Source: Trichopria drosophilae (Eukaryota > Arthropoda > Insecta > Hymenoptera > Diapriidae). Taken from it: a stretch of DNA of 64,000 nucleotides. Below, piece by piece: positions 48,570-61,679 of the stretch (its first letter is position 1; each line of letters starts with the position of its first letter). The stretch spans positions 8,177,001 through 8,241,000 of the forward strand of contig CM059585.1 of NCBI GenBank assembly GCA_030407085.1, in the 5' to 3' direction. A program made the position numbers and the translations under genes. The notes under the pieces were generated by a model that saw nothing but the letters and a program-made list of their open reading frames with translations, was not told the origin of the DNA and ran no database searches.

Positions 48570-49280
48570 CTCACGTGCAGGTGATGATCTCAGGATCGTC
48601 GCCGCGAACGTCGCCCCATTTCGAGATGATCATCGGGGACCGAAACCGGAATTCCAAGTCACTTTCCGATAATCGTTTGGTTGGTCACCGGAAACTGGTT
48701 TCTTCCTTGTTGTCTCAAAAAAATTTTCTTCCGCGATTTTTTGTATCGTCCACTATCCGGATGTCGACCGGTTTTCCCTTTATTTCTTCTATTTGTCACT
48801 TTTTCGAAATTCGAAAACGTCACGTGTGGGCAACTTTTAGGCGCACCTCGTGGCTGCCGAACAGGATCCCCCACTGATCGGCGATGAGGAGAAGCATATT
48901 CTCCGCGCGGCCGCGTAACTCGAGTGACTCGAGCAGACTCGATCCGAATGAAACGACGTCGGCATGGAACCGGGAAAGCCCCACTTCGCCGGCGGTGAAA
49001 GTCACCGACGTCCTATTTGCTCCATTCCTCCGAAGGAGCTTCGGAATCGTGACCGAGACGTCGCAGGGACGCCAGTGCGTCGTCGCAGGGCTGTCTCGTT
49101 TATCTGGCGACAATGACACAGGTTGCAGCAGGTTTTCTTTGTTTTTTTCCACTACTCCGGGTTTACCCCTGGAGTTTCCCTGGACTGCTCGTAACCGGGT
49201 TCTTCGAGTCCATTTCTTCGTTTTCCCTTTCGGCTAATGTCTTCCAGGTTATCTTCGCGAGTGTAACCGGTAGTTTCCCT
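48533..49280 (-). promoter_or_regulatory. CpG-rich upstream region of Duox (likely 5' UTR and promoter)
   Basis: This stretch is markedly richer in G, C and CpG than its surroundings and lies directly upstream of the Duox start. It is the best place for the first exon's untranslated part and the promoter. I could not fix a start site, TATA box or initiator. Open frames here on both strands (for example 48820-49152 on minus, 48884-49237 on plus) follow from the high GC and show no recognised domain. Confidence 0.5.
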
Positions 49281-50334
49281 TTCAATCGTCATTTCCAGGT
49301 GTACTTCTTCATTAATTATGGTTTCATCCAAGTTTTAACGACTTATCTTGAATTACTTACCTTTAACAGATCATTTCTTCAATTAAAGATATAATATTTC
49401 TTCTTTCCATATGAGTACATTTGTTGCGTTATACTTTTATCTTCTTTGATGAAGTTCACTACCTGGCTTAATTTTGAAGAATTTGACCAATAACACGAAC
49501 TTATTAGGATTAAAGGCTACTGATTGTCGGTTTCCAGTTATTCTACTGAATGTTCTACCAGGTCTACTTCAGATCAAGAACTTGATTTGAAGTAATCTTC
49601 ATGGAAATATTGACATGGTTTCCTATTGAATTATTTAAATGTACCAACTAATCGCTCGGAGTTATTAACCATAAAGTGATAGAGAAAACTGATTCAGTAT
49701 TAAATAAACGATGGAAACTACCTCATTAATCAACTAAACAGTTTTTCAAGTTGCCTTCATGTATAGAACTCACAAAACTTGTCGAATGAAGTCTTTTTGT
49801 CCGTAATCTATTGAATTGTTTTAATGCAATAGTTAGGAGATGCTCTGAAAGGTATTTCTCCGTATTTACATTTTATATTTGTTGATCAGATACAACCATT
49901 TTGATGATCATCTTTCCTGACGCTGCTGATCCAAATTTTGCAAACAGAACTCAATAAATATTCATGGTTCCTTTCGAGTCCACTCTGGAATCCCTAAAAT
50001 CGACAAAATACAAAATTGATGAAGATGGGGTTGGTATAAAAAGGCAAGGGAACTGTAAAATGTTGATTACTGCATGTGTGGAGTTTGGATGATCTTATTC
50101 AAACTCTTGGTATTCCCCATCAATATAAACAATCATGTTGTTAGGATGGATAAGCGCTATTTATTTGTATTAGTTCACTATCAGTTTTTGTCAGGGTTGA
50201 AGAAGCTGAATGACATGCAAACGTACCCAAAGCTATACTGGAAACTATTGGTTCAATTAGCTGCTTCGAACCTCAATTATAACAATAATAACATTGTACA
50301 AATTAAAACCGTATTTATAAATAAATGGGATGTC
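49281..50334. other. Flank upstream of Duox, no gene seen
   Basis: AT-rich sequence with short chance open frames only. I see no recognisable domain, RNA gene or clear repeat. Confidence 0.7.
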
Positions 50335-50471
50335 CTACCCAAAAAAAACACAATCCACCCCGGGATGTAATAAGGAGCTCCTGGGGATGTCCAAATGTCC
50401 GCTTTTGGTCCTCGGGAGCTCCTCGGGAGCTGCTGAGGAGATGCTGAGACGGGGTTGTGTTGTAAGGGTAG
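50335..50471. mobile_element. Short inverted-repeat element, about 137 bp
   Basis: The left end CTACCC, then AAAACACAATCCACCCCG, is inverted at the right as CGGGGTTGTGTTGTAAGGGTAG. The interior is unusually GC-rich for the area (GGAGCTCCTGGGG, CTCGGGAGCTCCTCGGGAGC) and can fold on itself. Confidence 0.6.
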
Positions 50472-50707
50472 TGACTAGATCTTCTGCAATTGATTGATGA
50501 AACGTAAATAATCATTTTTTAACTTTGAAATAGTCAGAAGGCGTAAATGCTTTGGTATCTTCCAGTTAAGCGATAGTGTGGTTCCTAACGATTTTGCAAC
50601 GGTTTCTATACCCAGTTAATTAGTATGATGGAGATCCAATAAATTGGTCAAATTGGTCCTCCTAACCAATTTATTTGTTTCAGTCAGTTGCTTGGGGAAT
50701 CCAATTA

Positions 50708-50990
50708 CAGTACTCCTTCCCTTATTCTAATTTCCCTTATTTTAATGTCTTCCCTTATTCTAATTTTTCTCTTCTCCTATTCTAATATTTCCCCTCACGC
50801 GTTCTCCCCACTGACATGTGTTGACGTGTGGATTTTCTCGATACAAATAACGGCGCATGCGCAACACAAGAAAAAGAAACAAAAATGAGACTACAAATCT
50901 AAGTAGTGTGGGAGAGGGGAAAATTAGAATAAGGGAAGAAGGCCGTCATCTTGTCTGACTGGACAAATTAGAATAAGGGAAGGACTACTG
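50708..50990. mobile_element. MITE, 283 bp, with TA duplication
   Basis: The left end CAGTACTCCTTCCCTTATTC continues TAATTT; the right end, on the other strand, is CAGTAGTCCTTCCCTTATTC continuing TAATTT. This is about 26 bases with one mismatch. TA flanks both sides (50706-50707 and 50991-50992). CCTTATTCTAAT is repeated inside the left end. There is no transposase frame. The TA target and CAGT ends fit a Tc1/mariner-pogo-type non-autonomous element. Confidence 0.85.
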
Positions 50991-53900
50991 TAGTTAGTTT
51001 TTCCAACCAACTCGTTCTTTCCGCGTCCTCTAAAATCAATTCATGACTCTCAGTAGATTTGAATCACGAGGCCTCTGGATGTATTAAATTTAGACTTATC
51101 ATTTACCTTTTGAGTTGAAGAATATATCGAACCCTTTTTTTGTATCACGAGCTGCAGATGACAAAATCGTAGGTATCATAAATAATAATAATAGTACACT
51201 ATTCAATCAACCGTTTTCATCCCGAAATGATAAAAATAGGTACGTCAACTTCAGCTCAGTTTCTCCAAAAAATTATTTCTTTTTAAATTCTCGAAAGATG
51301 CCTCGTCTATTTTCAAGTGTGCTCAATCGATTCCAGTGAAAAATGTCAAACAGACGATTATGTACAACAAAATTTTGCAAAATATAATATAAAAAAGGTA
51401 TGATTTTTTGTCGGTTTTCTAATTTGTTATGCTTTTCTCCACTTAAATGGATTAGAAACAATTGCATACATAGAAAGTTATCCTGATTGTTTAATATAAA
51501 TAACATGTTAGTAGAATATTTTTTAGAAAACAATGGCAGATTCAAAATGTAACGAAACGATTGTATTAAAAATTATTGGTTTCTCGCAATAGAGTCCATA
51601 GCACTTTCTTTTTAGTTTTTTAATGATGTTATAATTAGTAATTGGATATGTTATAATGATTTTGAGTTTATAAATTCAAAATGACGCATTCGTATTGGCT
51701 GATACACTACATGATTGAATCTCCCACACACACTTCACTACGCTGATCTGTTTGTATTTTATTTTGCAGAATTTTTGAGTAAATTTTTTTTTTCTGGTTA
51801 TTATTCGTCCGAAATCGAAGGAGCAATTTCGAAAGTAGTGGCAAAGGTATCTTTAAACAATTTTGTAAAATTCTTTTTATTGGAGAAATTGAGCTGAAAT
51901 TGACGTAAAAAAGTGCTAAGTAGTATTTTTTGAAGTTACTTGGCCTGAGATGACTTTTTATGTTTAACGTTTAATTTTTACTTATTATACGTTACTTTTC
52001 TTGCAGCTCTATATGTATAACAAATGTCTCTCACTGTTAAATATCTTCATTACGGATACATTTTGTACCAATTTCGTATTAAATTCAGATACAGGAAAAC
52101 TTGAAAAATTGTTTAATTAATGAAAGATAATTTCATACTGTACGACTATATACGTTCGTCCTTTCAATCAGTTCCATTTCTGGGCGTTTAAAGACTATAA
52201 AAATTACCTTACAAGTCAATGAACATTGGAAGTTTATCAAGCCCCACTAAGGAATATATTTAAAATAGACCTGTACGAGCGCCTATTGGGAATCCAGGAG
52301 GATTTGGTTTTCTTATTCACCGAGAACACCTTGTAAACTACCTTGACATAAATTTGATTGCAAAGGCCAACGTTGTAAAAATGAAGGGAAGCTTTAGATA
52401 ACAATATAAATAATTTTGAAGATTGTGCAGAAAACTGACAATTATATATTCAATTTAAGGGTGCATGAACATTTCGCATATCAAATGTGTTATACGTGCG
52501 AGACACGAAAACACTATTTCATTCCTGAGCGAACTGCTAAACTGCTACACTCGAATTGCAATTGTCATGTAAAAAAATATTTTCTTCTTAATCGTTTAAA
52601 GCCCCAATGTGCAGAATTTACACGTAGACTTCAGCATCATTTTATATATAGAATATTTTTAAAAAATGAAGACAACCATATCCGACTACTTTGAAAGTCG
52701 CCCTTTTGAATGACAGTGAAACCTTCGAAAAATGCTGTTTTTGTTTACAAATACTAAAAAAAGAAAAAGATTTCTTAGCAACAATTTTTTTTAAATGTAT
52801 TTTTAACTATGATACCGGTTTTTAAACCCCTTCTAATCTATCAGAAACGTGTTCCCGTTTGTTTTACTTCAAAAATAGACATTCACTTATTTTGATTTAT
52901 TTTGTTTTCCATTTCAAAATTGAGTCAGAAAATTGAACATTTTTTAAATGAAAGAAATTCCTATACTTTCGGATCTACTAGGGTTTCTTTGTACTAAAAA
53001 CGTACAAATCAGTCATTAGGAGTTTGGTATGACCGATTTTGATTTGCAGCAAATAGCGGATTGATAAAAACAAACAAATCTGAACTCCCGGTAGCAGCCT
53101 TTTTTTAATTACAACGTACAGTAGAATGTAGGTAATACAAATTTATATTTTCACAAACCTATTCCATTCATGCTCACCTTTTTTTGCGCCATTAATGACG
53201 ATATTACGAGGAAAATTCACACTGCTTTTTCTGCCGAGTTCTGAGAATTTGATGACCTTTTTCTTTGGAAATAGTATTCTATCATACTTTTAAAAAAAAT
53301 GCACAGAATCAGAGAAACATTAATTTTTTGGCCGTTTTTGCTAAAATATTATTTGATCCCCTTAGCTTGAACCTTATGCTCAGTACACTTTTATTAATTT
53401 TAATTTGATTTCCCACGTTTTATTACACTTTCAGCATTGCAAGTTTTCAGACATTAAATAGTAAATGACCATGATTTGAATTAAATTGCTTGTTCCTTTT
53501 AACGACTATAAAATTCGACTTACCGAAAAAGGCATCGAAGATCTATGATGTTAATTACGACATTACGAAACAACTATATTTTTTAAAATTTCATCAAAAA
53601 TTTGTTTAAAAACAATTACTATGATATTAATCCATGAAATGTTTAAAACTTCACTACTGAATTGTAATCGTCGTTATTAAAAATAATTTAAAGTAACTTT
53701 AACAAAACTATTTTTAAATGGAAAAAACTCTTTAGAATCTGCTATCTTCAATTTTGAAAAAATGAGATAATATTTTTTATACTCCCAAGATCGACTGAAT
53801 CAGAAATTTCAACAGAAAATCTAGGTCATTTTGCATCTTCGTTTACGTTTTCATATTCGTCATGAACTTCCTTGAATTTCATAATTCTTCGACTGCTTTC

Positions 53901-55127
53901 TTTGTTTCTAAATTTTTATTTTGGCTGTGAAGGTTAAAATTATGCAGACGTAAGGTATGTACAATCCGATTTTATGCCGAAAATCAATAAAAATATTTCT
54001 CCGAAAAAGTTATCAACCTCAAAACTGTAAACAACTGAAAAAATAGAAAACGGGGTCCACATAATGTTAGCGTAACGCCTTTGTTTACAAATTAGTTCAG
54101 TAGAATTAAGGTTTGACTCAAAAAAATTGCAACAATTCTATAATTCGAAATTCTATCCTAAAACCCGTTGTCAAAGACATATCCAAAATCCGCTTCCAGA
54201 AATTTTTGTATTTATTGTTTAATGTATGATTGTGTAAACAAACGTAATTTTCTCGAAAATGGAGGCAAAATAACAAAAATTAGACGACTAAATAGTTGTT
54301 AGCTAAACAAAAATAATATTTAAACAAATAGTCCTTTGTCCATTTTATTGTTTACAACAATTTGTTTATAAACAATTTTTTCTTACATTGATTTTTTGCT
54401 ATATTTGATACCCTCAAGCATTTCTATTGAAAAAACAACACACAAATTATGTCAGACATAATTTTTAAATATAAATTACTATAAAAATAATTAGCAACGA
54501 ATTCAGGAAGAAATATTCTCAAAAACTTCTTTTTATACTTTCGGATATTTTCAGCTTTTTACCTTTGCTCAAACATAACAAATAGACTTTTGCTGCATTC
54601 TCTATACGATAACATTTCTTCCTATTAAAAAATGCATAATTACTTACATATTCAGCTGTTTTTAAATAAACAAAATACATTTTAATGTAACAAAAAACGG
54701 GATAAGATATATATTGATATATTATAAATAAACTGAAAATATTCAATATTTTTCTAATCCGTGCTTGAAATTAACAATTTCTTCCATTTACAATAATTAT
54801 AAATAACCAAACAAAAGAAATCGTAAACAAAATTATGCCAACCCATGCTTGAAACTAACAAGTTATTATGTTTACAATAGAAACAAAATAAAGAGAAGAA
54901 ATCGTTATGTCCTAAATACATATTTTTAGATAAAAACATTAGAATTACGAATTTATGGCTAAAAACAAAAATTTGAATAAATGAAAGCGTCCTAAGGATT
55001 TTATTTATTATTTCATCTAGATGACCAGTGACATTCCTAGAATATAAGGTGGGATCGCTAAAAATTCGAAAGAAATGTTTAAAAAATGTTTTGATAATAA
55101 CAAATTTTCAAAATAAAATCTTTATAG
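50991..55127. other. Intergenic stretch, no gene seen
   Basis: AT-rich sequence with only short open frames (such as 52416-52694) lacking any recognisable domain. No repeat stands out beyond simple A/T runs. Confidence 0.65.
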
Positions 55128-55313
55128 AAGGCAATGATTGATGATAACGTCATTATTCATTCAACACAAATTTGTTCGTTTCCAATTGATCACAGAAAAA
55201 TGAAACATCTTTCTTGAAATACATTTTTCTGTGCTAAATTAGAAAAGGACATTTTGATTAAAACTATTTGTGTTGTATGAATAATGGCGTCACTACCAAT
55301 CACAACCATTTCT
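55128..55313. repeat. Near-complete palindrome, about 185 bp
   Basis: The left arm ATTATTCATTCAACACAAAT matches the right arm ATTTGTGTTGTATGAATAAT in reverse complement. The pairing continues outward (AATGATTG... with CAATCACAACCATT) and inward to CACAGAAAAATG...CATTTTTCTGTG. The turn is near 55220. It could be a foldback transposon or a hairpin-RNA source. Confidence 0.75.
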
Positions 55314-57014
55314 GTACAAGACAATATTGTCAATATTGTAATTTGATAACTTTACTATAACAAAACTTGTTGAATATTTTTTTTTAATTCAGTGGGATCT
55401 AAAATAATGCATATAATTTTAGTGTTGTTTTTTAATTCGTTGATGCAAGTAGCCTAATTTTTAGTATTAATCGTCATACAGATTCTATTTTCGTTTTGAA
55501 ACTTTTTTCAATCCCCCATGTAGACTCTGCATCGGTATTAAATATGATACCAATTTAACAATGTGTTGAGTGACTCCTAAGAAATAAAGCTTTTATAAAA
55601 AATATCGGTGTCTTAACACTAGTATAACACTAAATAGGACTATTATTACTAACGGTATTGATGAATAAATATAAAATGTCGATTTCATATTCTTACTTAT
55701 TCTAATGTAAGATATTGTCAAGAAAAACTAACATCAGTTACGGTTGTAGCTGACACGTGAATATCCTATGCGACCACCTATTTTTTGGTTGTTATGCATT
55801 GAAAAATAACATGCCGCACAGACACTTTTTCATTACTCGCTCCAGTCACTTCTAATTAAGATGTTCGCCAGCAGCCATCTAGTGAAAAATTATTTTTTCA
55901 ACATATTTCAAGGTGTCATGGGAGATATTTTTGGTGAAAAATTACACAGAATGACAAAAAATCCTATGTATTTTGAGTTGCACCAAGCCCGAATCTGCTA
56001 TATATAATTACAAACATAACCTAAAAAAATCATAAAAAATTAGTTTCTAGGCTGCAAAAAGGCTCAATACTTCTTTCGGGAAAATACTGCATTATTTTTT
56101 ATATTTTAGTTCGTATGCGAGATTCAAAATATTGTCTCCTGATAATTTACTTAGATATTATGAATGAATTTGTTAACTAATTAAGGTTCAGTCAACGCAA
56201 AGTTACTACTATAGGAAATATGTCGTTTTATTGTATTTTTTGGCTATTTTGTAAAATCGTTTATATGTTTAAAGGGTAGCAATGCCGTACATAAATAAAT
56301 GAAAATGAAAAATATTTTGTCCCGTTGAATACGAATCTACAGTAAAAAAAGATGAGCACTATGTGGATTTCACAAATAACCCCATAACACGTTAAAAAAC
56401 GTTTTTATAGAATTGTAGGGTTAAAAGAGAAAGAATAAGACTTTTTTGTCATCACATTAATCTAATATTTTTTTATTGTTGTATATTAATCTATGTGCTG
56501 AGAAAATTTTTGACATAACCTCAAAAAATTGTAAAGAATAAGTTTTTATTGAGCTATATACACAAAATAGAAATTCTTTGATTTTTCTAGGTTGAGAACA
56601 CAATAATTTCATTGTTTACCTTTTGTTCAAATTATTTTGTACATATGACCGACATATTCCAAGAATTTCCATCATATTATTCAATCTGGGAATACTACAA
56701 TTCTCAATTGGTATTTGAGACTTGTTTACTGCAATAAAAAATACAAATCAAAATTCCAAGTATACCATTTCTATTATTTTTGCTCGCGTTTTTTACGATC
56801 AGCGACGGCAGAATCTCATTTGAATGGCGCCAAAAATATGACGTATTTTGAATAAAAAATGAACTAATTTTTGTGTATTTCATTTTTTATGAATTTTTTT
56901 AGATGCCTAATAGCAACCAAGAGTACGCAAAATTTGTGAATGTACTGTATTTTATCAATTATGAATATTATTGATGACATTCATATGTCTAGTAGTCTGA
57001 GTAATATAAATGAA
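55314..57014. other. Intergenic stretch, no gene seen
   Basis: AT-rich sequence. No coding, RNA or clear repeat signal was found by reading. Confidence 0.6.
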
Positions 57015-57870
57015 ATTTGGTCCGCCATATTGGTTCCGGCATCTTGAATTTTAATAATCTAACCTTAACCACTTCAGTGGTAGCTGTTTAAAAAAAAAAG
57101 TGCCATAAGTGGTACAGCCCTGTACTTAAGATATCGAAAAACGGTGAAACACCGGTTCCATTTTTCCTAAAATATATCATTTAACATTTAATTAATCATT
57201 TAAAAAATCAAGTAATATTTCACATTTATGTCGGCCATCTTGGATCCACCATTTTGAATTTACAAAATCTGACTTCAAATTCGCAATCAGTGACCCAAAA
57301 AATTCCCGAATACCAACTTTCATCAAAATCAAGTAAATTTTTTACATTTATGACGGCCATCTTGGATCCGCCATTTTGAATTTTCAAAATCTAACTTCAG
57401 ATTCGTAATCAGCGACCCCGAAAACCTCCAAGTAACAATTTTCAGCTGTTTTCCGTATAAAGAAAAATGTGCGCCGCACATTTTAATAAATTAAGCAAAT
57501 ATACAGCCGCCATATTGGATCCGCCATTTTGAATTTTTCCCATTTTGACGACAGATTCGGATTCAGCGACCCAAAATATCTTGGTATACGAAGTTTCATG
57601 TAAATTCATTAAGAATTGTAAAAGTTATTGCAAAACGTACACATATGATCCATTACCATGTTTGTCAATAATTTTTTTTGTACATATATGATCCATTTAC
57701 CATTGAAGTGGTTAAATCCTTGACAAACAACCCAAAAATACCTCGAATGCACATTTGCTCGGGATTTTAAAGCATTTTATGAACTTCAGTATTTCATATT
57801 AAATCGGCCTTCTTGAATTTTAATAATCAAACCTCAAATTCGTATTCGAAGATCCCGCAAACTCCTGTAC
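57015..57870 (+). repeat. Array of the GGATCCGCCATTTTG repeat family
   Basis: Units begin GGCCATCTTGGATCCGCCAT, then TTTGAATTTTCAAAATCT, a GATTCGTAATCAGCGACCC-like segment, and a TTTCA...AAATCAAGTAAA-like tail. Starts lie near 57019, 57231, 57354, 57505 and 57805, with the closest spacings about 123 and 151 bp. Diverged copies occur at about 15.1-15.5, 27.8-28.2 and 38.0-38.6 kb and, inverted, at 61.7-62.2 kb. Confidence 0.7.
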
Positions 57871-60539
57871 TGACATTTTGACGTTTTGAAAAAGTTAATT
57901 CGAATCGAGGCAAAAAAGTCATAGTTTTATCGCTAGTAAGTTTATATTTGTAACGATTTTTTGAGGTTATGTCTGAAATTCGCTCAGCGACTAAATTTAC
58001 GTGCGTCTAAATAATTTCTGATTTACGATGGTTGATTCTTGTTGTACCAAAATACCGTCTGCTTGTAAATAATTTACACCACACAGAAAATAAGAAAAAC
58101 ATTCTATTTCACCTGTATAAAATTATCGGCATTATTTGATTAATATGTTTTTGTTCTGCACATATGTACGTAACATTTTTTTTATGATAGTTTGTTGTGA
58201 TTCTTCTTCATAAGAGGTATTTTTATTGCGCAATCTGCCAAGATGTTCTTATTTTACTTTTGGCATGATCCTCTAATAGATTTATTTCGTCTTTAATCGC
58301 AGTAATAAATCGTAATCTGTTCCATACCGTCCTGTTACATCGTTCATTCGCCCTCCTCAGATTTCCACATCTTTTTTCACATATCGACGTAATTTATTCA
58401 TTAAACATCGCTTCCTTGTTATCAGAGCCATATTATATCTAGAATTACTTAAGATCGTGTAATATTTTCACAACTTACCGATTCTTTTATAGTTTAGCAT
58501 CGATAACAATTAATAAAAACTTTCAATTTATGGCGACGTTAACGGCTTATCTAAAGACCAAGTAAATTTTGATCACACTTACGAATAGAAATATTAATAT
58601 AATCATTTATTGTTTACCGATGCTTATTTTTGATTATGGAATTTATATTTACCACCTTTCGAACCGATGCTCATAAAAACAAGCACATGCGCCTCAAATC
58701 TTACGCGAAGTTTATTTAGCGGAACGTATTCGGTTGCATAATGCGTTTATTTAATGCAGTTTCTATGCTCTTGTGATTACAAAATAGCCCCAGGGAGATT
58801 TCGGAATTAATATTATGAATAAATCAACGAGGATTTTCTTATCTTCCGTCTTCGCGTTTGGCTAATTTATTTCTTTCTTCTTAATGTTATCGGCGTCAAC
58901 GCCTTGTGTTTCTTTTTTCTACGTGAGTATACATAATTAGGTTTTCTTCTAATCTTTATTACTATCTTAATAAGTCATATTTTTATACATCTGATAATTT
59001 TGGAAATGTTTCACATTTCCCATTGTTTTTTATCATTTTATCTAGAGTTGCTAATGATTTTGTATATTTCATTTTAGACATATTGCAATACGTTGCACTC
59101 ATTTTTTTAATATTACGAGGTGTCTTTAAAAAAATCTTGATCTTGCGAGCTCAAGACAAAAGAAAAGGACTTTAAACAACAATTGAGACGTATAGAAAGA
59201 AAAAAATGATTTTCTTAAATGATGACCCTTCATAAAATATGAAAAATTGTCTTCAAGGATTTTTTTTTGTTAATTTCCACGATTTTCATCATTTCAACAC
59301 AAAATTGCAGGTAAAGGAAAGTTACGATGACATCATACATCTGAAAAAAGTCTATAAAATATTTGTCATGTAATCTTTCGTCTTATTTCACTTCCTTTAT
59401 TCCATCTTTGTCGAGTCTTTCCATATATGGGAAACGAAAGATGATGTTCTCTGTTCTCTGCTGTAACTATTATTCCTTTGAGAGATTTAGTATATAGGGG
59501 TATTTTGAAACTTAACAACGGCATACAAATTTCCTTTTTAGAAAATATTTTTATCGTTAAAAAAAGTCCAAAAAAATATCTAATTGAACTGATATTAAAG
59601 AGCAGAATTGTTTTTAAAAAAATCGAAATCATCAAATTCACAATAAAAAAAAAAGGTCAAACTACAATGTACGATTGCAAGATTGTAAAAAAACTTTAAT
59701 ACAAGGATTTATTCTCATTGTAAGAATGATATGCGGAACACTGAAAGTCACGTAACATTTTTTTTTAAGTTTGACATTTTAGCAATTAAGCTATCACGAA
59801 CCTAAGAGTATTTTCTCTTTGTACGATAAAACGTCATTTATCCTCTGATGTTGTTCAAGAATTGCACATAAAGAATATATATACCTTAAAATCAAAACGT
59901 TACTTTTTGTAAAAATGTTATTTTTCATCTTGAATTAGACTATTTTTAATTTACGTCTATTCGTCAGTATTTGTTTGCAAAAGCCATTTAAATTTTCCGA
60001 CAATCAAGAAAAACTTAAGAAATTCCTAAAAAAAATGAGAATGAAAAGTACTGATAAAAATATTGTAATGGAAACTCATAAAAAAATAACTTACACAACT
60101 CTGTTACTATTCAAACATCTTTTTGAATTTAAATTTCAGTGTATGAACAGTTAATTTAGTAATTTACCTTGGACAAAAAGAATTTGCCCAATCACGCTCT
60201 TCTATTTCGAAAACTCACGTTTCAAGTAAACGAATCTAAATTTTCGACTGCTATTATATAATACCTTCAATGTTTCGTTCGAATTCAAATAGTGCAACAT
60301 CTAAGAGGACCTTCAAGTATTAAAAAATGTCTTAGAAGTCATAGGTCATTATCCTCTTGAATTAAAAAATTATGACATAATTCTGACTCGACTGTTTCAT
60401 CCCATTGTTCTTCAAAATTTCGTTGTCAAAAATTGAATAATTGTATAATATATTGTATTAATACATGTATCCACTAATTTCAGGTTTTTTAGAGTGCCTG
60501 GAGGTAATCAGCAATCACAAAAAATTGGAATGAAATGAA
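57871..60539. other. Intergenic stretch, no gene seen
   Basis: AT-rich sequence with chance open frames at 59366-59699 on both strands. No homology or repeat structure was recognised. Confidence 0.6.
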
Positions 60540-60744
60540 CTCGAGAGAAAACATTTACAATAATAAACTTTTTTAAATACACATTGATATACGATGTCAT
60601 TTATTTCCAAGCACTACAATTATATTTGTCAGTTTCATACGCTCAAAACTTTCACCGATGTTAAGTGAATTACTCGCACATTGTGTAATTAAAAAATTGA
60701 AAATAATTTACTGAAAATTATCATTGTAAATATTTTCTCTCGAA
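60540..60744. mobile_element. Inverted-repeat element (MITE-like), about 205 bp
   Basis: The left end TCGAGAGAAAACATTTACAA is followed by TAATAA; the right end, on the other strand, is TCGAGAGAAAATATTTACAA followed by TGATAA. This is about 26 bases with two mismatches. The GAGAGAAA...ATTTAC core resembles the ends of the 11941-12450 element. No open frame. Confidence 0.65.
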
Positions 60745-60984
60745 GAGTGTTAACTGTGCCCCCATTTCTTCTGAGATTGCAAGAATGCTCGAATACTCCT
60801 TCAGGCATTTGCCTCAATAACCGTGAATTGCTTGAATGTAATTTACATACAATAATTAAAGTTATTTTACATTACGCAATAGTTGGTCACGTGTTTTCTT
60901 AGTTTTTATTACAAGAAATGAAAGAAGTAGAGCATAAAGAAACATTTTTTTTTATAGAAATGTATAGAAAAATTAAAAAAAAAC

Positions 60985-61480
60985 GTTTAATATACGTTCA
61001 TTATAGGTAAATTTGGTTTAAAATGTTCCAGGTGTATGACATAAACATTGGTAAGACGTTTTTTAAACTGTTTAATGCTCGTTTATCACATTCGTTTATA
61101 ATACGTTATATTATAAAAAACACACTTTAAACGTCAAAAAATCGTAGGTATATGACAAAACGTTAGTAAGACGTTTTTTAAATTGTTATTTAAAATATGT
61201 CTATGGCATAGGTTTATAATACGTGTAAATTATAAGAAACGTATTTTGAACGTCATAACATCTTTTATGAATTACCATAAATAGCATCAATTTAAAGTAC
61301 GTTTAATAAACATGTTATATTATACCCAAATATACGTGTACGAAAGACGTTTAAATTTGTTGAAAGATACTCCAGTTATCAAACGTGTATGTAATTTAGT
61401 GTAATATTCGTTTATAACATACGTTAATAAAACGTTTAATTTATACCATTTTTAAACCGAAAATATTTGAAACGTTCAGT
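60985..61480. repeat. Palindromic ACGTTTAATAAACGT region, copy 3
   Basis: Opens with AACGTTTAATATACGTTCAT and GGTTTAAAATGTTCC. Two tandem units of about 118 bp follow (near 61028-61143 and 61146-61262), each with TATGACA, AGTAAGACGTTTTTTAAA-like, GTTTATAATACGT and AACGTCA. It ends with TTAATAAAACG and ACCATTTTTAAACCGAAAAT. The same vocabulary as at 40.3-40.8 and 43.5-44.2 kb. Confidence 0.6.
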
Positions 61481-61679
61481 ATCCGTTGGCTATATGAAAC
61501 AGTTTTGGTATTTCTGTTTCTCTTAAATGTTGTCTCCAACTTCATATAACTAATAAGAAGAACAAACAATTTTCAGACAATTTTATTTCGACATATGATT
61601 AAATATTTGAGTATTTTTCAAAATTGCATTGAATCGGACATGACAGTAATTCTCCTGGAACAAAGCAGTACCAGGGATT

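Noticed and set aside
48820..49152. A 110-codon minus-strand open frame upstream of the Duox start
   Set aside because: It lies in the CpG-rich upstream region where stops are rare, overlaps open frames on the other strand, and has no recognisable domain or splice link to Duox exon 1.
48884..49237. A 117-codon plus-strand open frame, possible divergent gene
   Set aside because: Same GC-rich stretch; no domain, no downstream exons found and no supporting motif.
52416..52694. A 92-codon plus-strand open frame
   Set aside because: No domain, no signal peptide and no neighbouring exons; a frame of this length is expected by chance.
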